A stretch of DNA of 7,813 nucleotides from Candidatus Hydrogenedentota bacterium (GTDB lineage Bacteria > Hydrogenedentota > Hydrogenedentia > Hydrogenedentales > CAITNO01): assembly GCA_903822375.1 (NCBI GenBank), contig CAIJOU010000606.1:1-7813 (forward strand). The letters run 5' to 3'. How positions within the stretch are numbered: the first letter of the stretch is position 1; each line of letters begins with the position of its first letter. The notes under the pieces were generated by a model. The model made no database searches. It saw only the letters and a list, made by a program, of their open reading frames with translations, and was not told the DNA's origin. The translations under genes were made by a program, and so were the position numbers. Below, in pieces: positions 1 to 7,185 of the stretch.

Positions 1-35
1 ATCACCCACAGATTCTGACGAAGAGGCTTTTTTAG

Positions 36-101
36 GTGTCAAATGTGTACGACAAGCGGGGCACACCTGATGGTAAAATGGGGCACACGCCAAAGTGTTG
101 T
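36..101. repeat. Tandem GGGGCACAC motifs, possible IS21-family end remnant
   Basis: GGGGCACAC occurs at 58-66 and again at 80-88, exactly 22 bp apart. The motifs are preceded by similar A-rich tracts (ACAAGC and TAAAAT). One period to the left, at 36-44, lies the degenerate version GTGTCAAAT. The reading TGTCAAATG at 37 followed by short repeats about 20 bp apart recalls IS21-family termini, which carry several transposase-binding repeats next to a TGT/TGA tip. No istA or istB coding sequence is visible, so this would be an isolated or decayed end, or the edge of an element lying to the left. The repeats are seen directly; the IS21 assignment is inference from memory. Confidence 0.35.
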
Positions 102-104
102 TCT

Positions 105-150
105 GGAATGCCCTGGTGCTGCCCGTCGCGGTGCCAGGGCGTTCCCTTTT
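105..150 (+). terminator. Long hairpin with downstream T run, possible plus-strand terminator
   Basis: GGAATGCCCTGG (105-116) pairs with CCAGGGCGTTCC (134-145). In a plus-strand RNA the stem extends inward through G-U and G-C pairs to 122/128, leaving a 5-nt loop. It is followed by CTTTT. The imperfect positions are G-U wobbles on the plus strand but A-C mismatches on the minus strand, and no T run follows on the minus side. The structure therefore suits a transcript coming from the left of the window better than it suits the minus-strand small genes ending at 165. The gene it would terminate is not in the window. Confidence 0.4.
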
Positions 151-164
151 CTGATAGCGGTCGG

Positions 165-491
165 TCATGCGGCGACATCGGCAAACAGATGCTTGCCGGC
201 CACTTCCAGAATGTGGGGCGCCCACCGGGCGAGGTCAATCCGGAGAGCGCTACTGGCGCCCATGTAGTTCTCTATCTGGTGGCCAAGCGCGCCGATCCAG
301 TCGGCGACGCTGAGCACGTCATTGGCGGCATCAGGGCTGAGACTGTCGGTGTTGGTGGGTTCGCTGTACTTCATCACCGCCAGAATCCTGCCGGCCAACT
401 CGAACGCCTCCCCGTTATCGAGCGCGTTCCCGCAAAGTTCCAACACCATGCGTTCGCAGAATTGCACAACTTCGACTTTCGACGTCTTCAT
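165..491 (-). CDS. Small hypothetical protein, paralog of the neighbouring gene
   Basis: This 108-aa protein belongs to no family I recognise. The start ATG is supported by a good Shine-Dalgarno (AGGAAGGA on the minus strand) about 8 nt upstream, and the stop is TGA. It looks soluble and mostly helical, with no signal peptide or membrane segment. It is a paralog of the 110-aa product of 533-865. The first 20 residues share M1, T3, K5, E7, V8, F11, C12, E13, V16 and C20, and the C-termini align as P-x-ILE...L...DVAA. It lies 41 nt downstream of that paralog on the same strand and probably shares its transcript, making it the distal gene of an integrase-led group. The conserved F-C-E...C pattern could be structural or could bind a ligand; no function can be assigned. 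It is likely to be real because of the paired homology and the ribosome-binding site. Confidence 0.75.
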   Translation of the reverse strand: MKTSKVEVVQFCERMVLELCGNALDNGEAFELAGRILAVMKYSEPTNTDSLSPDAANDVLSVADWIGALGHQIENYMGASSALRIDLARWAPHILEVAGKHLFADVAA

Positions 492-532
492 GATAGGTCC
501 TTCCTGTGCGCCCTGGGGCGCGGGTTGTTGGA

Positions 533-865
533 TTACGCTGCGTTGGCCGCCACGTCTGGCAGTTCCCGGTTTGTGAATTCCAGGATCTTGGGCAACACCC
601 GCATCAGGGATTCGTAGATGTCAATGTTCAAATCTTCCATGTTGTCCAGGCCGTTGATGATCACCGCGACTTTCTCGACGACCTCCATGGAACGGTTGCC
701 GTACACATCCCGACTGGCATCAGGGTTGACGGCGTAAACGTTTGATAGCAACTCAGCAGCCGCGGCGGGTGCCTTCTCGTCGGCTATGCCGCGCGCCATC
801 CTCTCGCAGACCGTGACTACCAACTTCTCACAGAAGGTGAAAACTTCCTGCTTCAATGTGTCCAT
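533..865 (-). CDS. Small hypothetical protein, paralog of the downstream gene
   Basis: This 110-aa protein is of unrecognised family. The ATG follows a minus-strand GGGAG about 9 nt upstream; the stop is TAA-type on the minus strand, at the left boundary. It is predicted to be soluble and helical. The N-terminus carries the same spaced pattern as its paralog (K5, E7, V8, F11, C12, E13, V16, C20). The C-terminus (LPKILEF...LPDVAA) aligns with the paralog's end, while the middle sections diverge strongly. The paralog therefore arose by an old tandem duplication rather than a recent one. It sits 56 nt downstream of the integrase gene in the same direction, so it is probable cargo or an accessory gene of the integrated element. 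Candidate roles for small gene pairs beside an integrase include directionality factors, regulators or defence genes, but I see no helix-turn-helix signature or catalytic motif that supports any of them. Confidence 0.75.
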   Translation of the reverse strand: MDTLKQEVFTFCEKLVVTVCERMARGIADEKAPAAAAELLSNVYAVNPDASRDVYGNRSMEVVEKVAVIINGLDNMEDLNIDIYESLMRVLPKILEFTNRELPDVAANAA

Positions 866-921
866 GATTCGTTCTCCCGTGCCCCGTGGGGCGATTGTGG
901 CGGGATCCCCCGCCGTTTTTG

Positions 922-2112
922 CTATCCAATCAGTTCGGCGATCTGCCGTCCCTTTTCATCTGCAATCTGTGCATAGACCTGGGTCACGTCGGCATTGGCA
1001 TGGCCGAGGAGGGTTTGCGCTCCATCGAGCCCAGCGGCCGCCCGGGCCCTGGTGGCTGCCGTGTGCCTCAGTTCGTACGGGGTCCACTTGCGCACCTTGG
1101 GAAGGTCTTTGCGGTCGGTGTCTGCGTTGGCCTTGTCGACGGCGCGGGCGACACAGCGGCAAAGGGCCGCCGGGAGGTAGAAGACCCCGAGGGTGCGATC
1201 CGTTTCGCGCGGTGTCTCCGGCTGCCCCTCCCTACGGCGCTTATCAAGGGGTGCGGCCTTCTCGGAAACGGCGTCCTTCGGACTGAAGAGGTATTCACCG
1301 TCGCGCTTGCGCAGCAGGACGGGCACCAACAGGGCGCGGGCATCCTTGCCAAACCAGAGAACGCGGTCCTTGCCATGGTGGGCGGTCTTGTGTTCTGACA
1401 GTCGGGCGCACCAGGTCGCGGCGCTCCGGTCAATGTCGCCCGGGCGAAGCTGCAGCAACTCGGAAGGGCGGGCGCCGGTCAGGCGAAGCAACTGCAGGAT
1501 GGTCCAGACGGTGGGGGTCACGTACTTTTCGAGCGCGAAGAAGTCGACGTCAGACACCGGCCGGCGGGCGCGGCTGTCTTTTGCGGTGGTGTGGCCCTTG
1601 CGCAGCGTCTCCACAGCGTTCAGCCCCTGGATGACCGACGGTGGCACCAGCTCCTCGCTGACGGCCCACCGGAATAGGCGGCGAATGGCGAACACTGTCC
1701 GGTTGCACCATGACCGGGAGAACTCCTGCGCGACAAGACCGCGCTGCAGGGACTTGAGAGACTGCGGCCCGAAGCTGACCGCGGGAAAGCTCCCATAGGA
1801 CGCCTTGAGCGTCTCAAGTAGGTGGAGAAGGTTCTCCTTTGACCGCCGGTTGTCGAAATGCTGTTCGACATATTCGGTCTTGAACCGGGCGAGGATTTCG
1901 ACGATGGTAATCTCGTCGGGGTCCACTTTGGGCTTCCGGCCGCGTCCGATCCACTCTGAAATAACCCGGTGGTACCGGTTGTCTGCCTCGACGGGGTCGG
2001 TCCCCAGGTAGATGCTCCGACCGTTCAGCCGTACCCGGTATTGACCATTGCCCTTGTGGAAAGACATGCGCGGCGTGCGCAACTTTGAGGGTTTCTTCTT
2101 CCCTTTATCCAT
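922..2112 (-). CDS. Tyrosine recombinase / site-specific integrase
   Basis: This 396-aa protein is a phage-integrase-type tyrosine recombinase that would catalyse integration and excision of the element next to the tRNA. The N-terminus is basic (residues 1-60, possible arm-type DNA binding). A SAM-like core-binding domain covers about 68-170 and the catalytic domain about 185-390. Visible catalytic residues are Arg215 in LTGARPSELL, Lys242 as the probable beta-hairpin lysine (EHKT), Arg349 in YELRHT, His371 in LLGH, and the nucleophile Tyr380 in TQVYAQ. The first His of the usual HxxR box is Tyr346, a known variant. A charged insertion at about 275-335 (FSPKDAV..., Arg-rich) resembles planctomycete-type integrases. 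The ATG is preceded by minus-strand AAGGAG with a 9-nt spacer. The length is complete and no frameshift is seen. It starts about 110 bp from the tRNA-Arg 3' end and reads away from it, followed by the two small paralogs. Confidence 0.93.
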   Translation of the reverse strand: MDKGKKKPSKLRTPRMSFHKGNGQYRVRLNGRSIYLGTDPVEADNRYHRVISEWIGRGRKPKVDPDEITIVEILARFKTEYVEQHFDNRRSKENLLHLLETLKASYGSFPAVSFGPQSLKSLQRGLVAQEFSRSWCNRTVFAIRRLFRWAVSEELVPPSVIQGLNAVETLRKGHTTAKDSRARRPVSDVDFFALEKYVTPTVWTILQLLRLTGARPSELLQLRPGDIDRSAATWCARLSEHKTAHHGKDRVLWFGKDARALLVPVLLRKRDGEYLFSPKDAVSEKAAPLDKRRREGQPETPRETDRTLGVFYLPAALCRCVARAVDKANADTDRKDLPKVRKWTPYELRHTAATRARAAAGLDGAQTLLGHANADVTQVYAQIADEKGRQIAELIG

Positions 2113-2131
2113 GGCGCCAGTCTCCTTGTTT

Positions 2132-2146
2132 TGGGCAGTCTGCCCA
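2132..2146. promoter_or_regulatory. 15-bp palindrome upstream of the integrase start
   Basis: TGGGCAG-T-CTGCCCA is a perfect inverted repeat with 7-bp arms around a single base. It lies 5 bp upstream of the integrase Shine-Dalgarno (AAGGAG at 2122-2127 on the minus strand). In this position it could be an operator or a short hairpin limiting integrase expression. The palindrome is seen directly; the role is inference. Confidence 0.35.
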
Positions 2147-2189
2147 CTTACAAAGACTCACTTGGCAACCACGGCCGCACCGCAGGTAA

Positions 2190-2205
2190 CGCCTAACTAT
2201 AGGCG
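2190..2205. promoter_or_regulatory. Inverted repeat between integrase and tRNA, overlapping a possible -10 box
   Basis: CGCCTA-ACTA-TAGGCG has 6-bp arms and a 4-bp spacer. On the minus strand its centre reads TATAGT, a plausible -10 box for the integrase, although no convincing -35 lies at the right distance. It sits within 20 bp of the tRNA 3' end, where recombinase or excisionase binding sites are often found. The repeat is clear; the function is uncertain. Confidence 0.3.
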
Positions 2206-2221
2206 ATTCCGGAACTTAAAC

Positions 2222-2246
2222 TGGCGCGCCCGGCTGGACTCGAACC
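2222..2246. other. Presumed attachment-site region at the tRNA-Arg 3' end
   Basis: The integrase gene faces away from the 3' end of the tRNA-Arg, so the crossover core is most likely within the T-arm, acceptor stem and CCA end. That would make this the tRNA-proximal att junction, with the element extending left. The second copy of the core (a direct repeat of the tRNA 3' segment) is not in the window, so the other boundary lies beyond position 1. The exact core is not determined; this is inference from gene arrangement only. Confidence 0.4.
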
Positions 2247-2298
2247 AGCGGCATCCAGCTTAGAAGGCTGGCGCTCTATCCACCTGAGCTACGGGCGC
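2222..2298 (-). tRNA. tRNA-Arg (anticodon UCU), CCA encoded
   Basis: The minus strand folds into a complete 77-nt cloverleaf. The acceptor stem GCGCCCG pairs with CGGGCGC. The D arm is GCTC/GAGC. The anticodon stem CCAGC/GCTGG encloses the loop CTTCTAA, giving anticodon TCT. The variable loop is ATGCC, and the T arm GCTGG/CCAGC has loop TTCGAGT. The discriminator base is G and the 3' CCA is encoded (plus-strand TGG at 2222-2224). It should read AGA and, by wobble, AGG codons. The tRNA is intact, so if it was an integration target the element restored its 3' end, as is typical for tRNA-targeting integrases. The integrase gene begins about 110 bp beyond this 3' end. Confidence 0.97.
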
Positions 2299-2311
2299 GC
2301 GTGTGTCGTGA

Positions 2312-2341
2312 ATTATTCCACAGTGCGGGGACGGGTGTCCA
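2312..2341 (-). promoter_or_regulatory. Candidate sigma-70-type promoter for tRNA-Arg
   Basis: On the minus strand TGGACA (plus 2336-2341) is separated by 18 bp from AATAAT (plus 2312-2317). The -10 box ends 13 nt before the tRNA 5' end. The -35 box matches TTGACA at five of six bases. Confidence 0.45.
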
Positions 2342-2379
2342 GTTTGGGCGGCACTTCGGCAGTTTTGGGGTTCGAAACG

Positions 2380-2391
2380 GGCACCGGTGCC
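2380..2391. promoter_or_regulatory. 12-bp palindrome upstream of the ppdK promoter
   Basis: GGCACCGGTGCC is a perfect palindrome in the tRNA/ppdK divergent region, 21 bp upstream of the candidate ppdK -35 box. It might be an operator. A perfect 12-mer palindrome is expected roughly once per 4 kb by chance, so the case is weak. Confidence 0.2.
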
Positions 2392-2412
2392 GACCGGCTC
2401 CGTATTTTCTAC

Positions 2413-2442
2413 TTGCACGCGCCGTTCCAGCTTTTATATAAT
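2413..2442 (+). promoter_or_regulatory. Candidate sigma-70-type promoter for ppdK
   Basis: TTGCAC (2413-2418) is followed after 18 bp by a perfect TATAAT (2437-2442). Transcription would start near 2449, giving a leader of about 135 nt before the ppdK ATG at 2585. The AT-rich -10 region stands out from its GC-rich surroundings. Confidence 0.6.
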
Positions 2443-2454
2443 TACGCAGTACCG

Positions 2455-2531
2455 CCGACGGGGGGATTCTCGTCGGATTTGGTATCCTGCGCCGGTTTCG
2501 CTCTTGTTTTCCCAACAATGTGACTTGGGAA
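2455..2531 (+). promoter_or_regulatory. Structured 5' leader of ppdK (two inverted repeats)
   Basis: Two hairpins fall between the candidate start point (about 2449) and the ribosome-binding site at 2568. The first is CCGACG (2455-2460) with CGTCGG (2471-2476), with a 10-nt loop. The second is TTCCCAA (2509-2515) with TTGGGAA (2525-2531), with a 9-nt loop. Neither matches a riboswitch I recognise, and neither is followed by a clear T run, so attenuation is not evident. They may stabilise the mRNA or bind a protein. The structures are seen; regulation is inference. Confidence 0.3.
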
Positions 2532-2567
2532 GCGGTATGGTCCCGCAGGCGGTTTTCAGCAATCTGC

Positions 2568-2573
2568 AAGGAG
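2568..2573 (+). promoter_or_regulatory. Ribosome-binding site that fixes the ppdK start
   Basis: AAGGAG lies 11 nt before ATG 2585. The reading frame is open upstream to 2387, but that extension has no homology-like sequence and overlaps the candidate promoter. This site therefore decides for the shorter, 930-aa protein. Confidence 0.8.
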
Positions 2574-2584
2574 AATGCATCATC

Positions 2585-5377
<2,793 letters not shown>

Positions 5378-5401
5378 TCTGCCCAACACACTGACCCTCT
5401 G

Positions 5402-5444
5402 CCGGGCGCGCGACCCCAACGGGATGCGCGCCCGGTTCTTTTTC
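5402..5444 (+). terminator. Strong intrinsic terminator after ppdK
   Basis: A perfect 10-bp GC-rich stem, CCGGGCGCGC (5402-5411) with GCGCGCCCGG (5426-5435), has a 14-nt loop and is followed directly by TTCTTTTTC. It begins 24 nt after the ppdK stop codon and separates ppdK from the cyclase gene. Confidence 0.93.
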
Positions 5445-5492
5445 GCCCCGCGCTATTTCCATTGCCGGCGCTCACGTACGGCCATGGGTCCA

Positions 5493-5521
5493 TTGACCGG
5501 GCCCGTATCTACTGTTATCAT
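5493..5521 (+). promoter_or_regulatory. Candidate sigma-70-type promoter for the cyclase gene
   Basis: TTGACC (5493-5498) and TATCAT (5516-5521) are separated by 17 bp. They lie downstream of the ppdK terminator, so the cyclase would be an independent unit. The predicted start near 5528 would leave a very short leader with the Shine-Dalgarno at its extreme 5' end, which lowers confidence somewhat. Confidence 0.5.
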
Positions 5522-5527
5522 TTCGGG

Positions 5528-5533
5528 AAGGAG
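5528..5533 (+). promoter_or_regulatory. Ribosome-binding site that fixes the cyclase start
   Basis: AAGGAG is 8 nt from ATG 5542 but only 2 nt from the in-frame GTG at 5536. This favours ATG 5542 as the start. Confidence 0.75.
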
Positions 5534-5541
5534 CAGTGAGC

Positions 5542-7182
5542 ATGGCCCAAGTCATCATAGAACAGCCCGGACTTCCGCCGATGACCGTTCCCCTGTCCGG
5601 CGGGGAAATCTCTTTCGGCCGGGCCGAGGAGAACGACGTTGTCCTCGTTGCCGATGAGGTTTCGCGTCAGCACGCCTGCGTGGTTCGCCGCGGGAATGTG
5701 ACGGTTGTGCGCGACTTGAAGAGTCTCAACGGCACCTATGTAAACCGGCAACGGGTCTCGGAGCGCGTCCTGAAACACATGGACGAGGTGTGGTTCGGCA
5801 GCAAGTGCCGGTTGGTGTACCGCGACGACACGCAGCATGCCCGGGGAACGGACAAGAATACCCCCGGCGTGGAAGACAGCCAACTGCTCAGGAGCATGAA
5901 CAGCATCCGCGCCGAGATGGACCGTGTGGATTCCAGCATGACGCTCGTCGGAAGACGCGGTTCCAAGGAGGTGCTGCCCCCCTCGGATGCAGCCGCGCCC
6001 ACCGGGGAGGAAATCGCCCGCATTGGCCGCGCCTATCGCCGGCTTGCCGCGCTCCACCGCGCCAACCAGGTCATGACCTCCAATTTTGACCTGAACAAAC
6101 GGCTTGCGGACATGCTGGACACGATTATCGATGTGATTGAGGCCGACCGGGGCTTTGTCCTGCTGAGTGACGAACGCAGCAGGACCCTCCAGGTTAAGGT
6201 CGCAAGGGAGATGGGCCGCGAACTTGAGGCCGCCTCTCCCAGCATGGGTATTGCCGGGCAGGCCGCCATAGACGGTGAGGCCGTGTTGATGGCGGACCGA
6301 TCGGACCGCGCTTTCGGAAATCGGGAAAGCGTCGTACGCGGCAGGATTGTGAGCGCAATGTGCGTGCCCCTCAAGGTGGAGGACCGCATTCTGGGCTCCG
6401 TCTATGTGGACACGCGAAAGTCGGGCATGCATTTCACCGAGGAGGACCTGGAACTGTTCTCCTCCCTCGCATCACAGTCGGCCATGGCCATAGAAAATGC
6501 GCGGTTGGCGGTGCAGATTGTCGAATCGGAAAAGCGCAGGCAGAATCTGGCCCGCTTTCTTCCCAACGCCCTCGTCGACAAAGTGCTCAACGATGCGCAC
6601 ACCCTTGTGCTCGGCGGACAGAAGACGCGCGTCACCAGCATGTTCTGCGACATTCGCGGGTCCTCAAAACTGGCAGAGCAGCTTGTTCCGCAACAGTTGG
6701 TGAGCCTGCTCAACGAGCACTTCAGCGCGATGACGGACATTGTTTTCAAGTACGAGGGAACCCTCGACAAATACATCGGCGACGAGATTATGGCCATCTT
6801 CGGCGCGCCCATCAGTATCGGCGACGAACCGTACCGCGCCGTCTGCACGGCGTTGGAAATGCTGCAGTGCAACACCGAACTCAATGTCCTTCGCGCCCAT
6901 GAGAACCGTCCGCAGTTTCACATTGGCACAGGCATAGACACCGGCGAGGTGATTGCCGGATACATTGGGTCCCCCAAGCGCATGGATTTCACCGTCGTTG
7001 GGGACCGGGTCAACACCGCAAAGCGCCTCTGCGACATTGCCGGTCCCGGAAAGATCCTTATTGGACGGGAAGTGTGGGACGCGGTCAAGGACCGCGTTGA
7101 GGCCGTGCCCATGGGCGCGCAACTGCTCAAAGGCAAGGACCAAGCCGTCGAGATCTATGAGGTCATCGGGCTAAAGCGCTGA
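5542..7182 (+). CDS. FHA-GAF class III adenylate/guanylate cyclase
   Basis: This 546-aa signalling protein has no membrane segments. An FHA domain covers about 1-95 (GR at 26-27, SRQH at 41-44, NGTYVN at 63-68) and should bind phosphothreonine peptides. A linker with a helical stretch follows (about 100-185), then a GAF sensor domain (about 187-325). A short helical connector (326-360) leads to a class III nucleotidyl cyclase domain (about 362-546). Cyclase residues visible are metal-binding Asp370 (FCDIRGS) and Asp414 (YIGDEIMAIFG), purine-binding Lys410 and Thr484 (DFTVVGD), and transition-state Asn491 and Arg495. All are present, so the domain should be active. The Lys/Thr pair is typical of class IIIb adenylate cyclases, making cAMP the likelier product, although the substrate is not proven. 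The protein probably links Ser/Thr kinase signalling (FHA) and a small-ligand or redox input (GAF) to second-messenger synthesis. It converges on the lptD-like gene with 3 bp between stops. Confidence 0.93.
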   Translation: MAQVIIEQPGLPPMTVPLSGGEISFGRAEENDVVLVADEVSRQHACVVRRGNVTVVRDLKSLNGTYVNRQRVSERVLKHMDEVWFGSKCRLVYRDDTQHARGTDKNTPGVEDSQLLRSMNSIRAEMDRVDSSMTLVGRRGSKEVLPPSDAAAPTGEEIARIGRAYRRLAALHRANQVMTSNFDLNKRLADMLDTIIDVIEADRGFVLLSDERSRTLQVKVAREMGRELEAASPSMGIAGQAAIDGEAVLMADRSDRAFGNRESVVRGRIVSAMCVPLKVEDRILGSVYVDTRKSGMHFTEEDLELFSSLASQSAMAIENARLAVQIVESEKRRQNLARFLPNALVDKVLNDAHTLVLGGQKTRVTSMFCDIRGSSKLAEQLVPQQLVSLLNEHFSAMTDIVFKYEGTLDKYIGDEIMAIFGAPISIGDEPYRAVCTALEMLQCNTELNVLRAHENRPQFHIGTGIDTGEVIAGYIGSPKRMDFTVVGDRVNTAKRLCDIAGPGKILIGREVWDAVKDRVEAVPMGAQLLKGKDQAVEIYEVIGLKR

Positions 7183-7185
7183 TGT

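Noticed and set aside
392..406. Partial match (CCGGC...ACTCGAAC) to the tRNA 3' segment, considered as the second att site
   Set aside because: It is short and gapped, lies inside the coding sequence of the 108-aa gene, and is within what can occur by chance.
36..617. 193-codon plus-strand frame over the left region
   Set aside because: It runs antisense through both the repeat/hairpin region and the small gene at 165-491, whose paralogy and ribosome-binding site show that the minus strand is the coding one.
2048..2263. 71-codon plus-strand frame ending in ARLDSNQRHPA
   Set aside because: Its C-terminus is the reverse complement of the tRNA T-arm and acceptor, a well-known false translation in bacterial databases.
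2387..2584. N-terminal extension of PPDK by 66 residues
   Set aside because: The extension overlaps the candidate TATAAT promoter and leader, lacks PPDK-like sequence, and the AAGGAG site points to ATG 2585, where the family's normal N-terminus begins.
5518..6432. 304-codon open frame on the minus strand opposite the cyclase gene
   Set aside because: It is antisense to clear FHA and GAF coding sequence, with no recognisable motifs or start context of its own.
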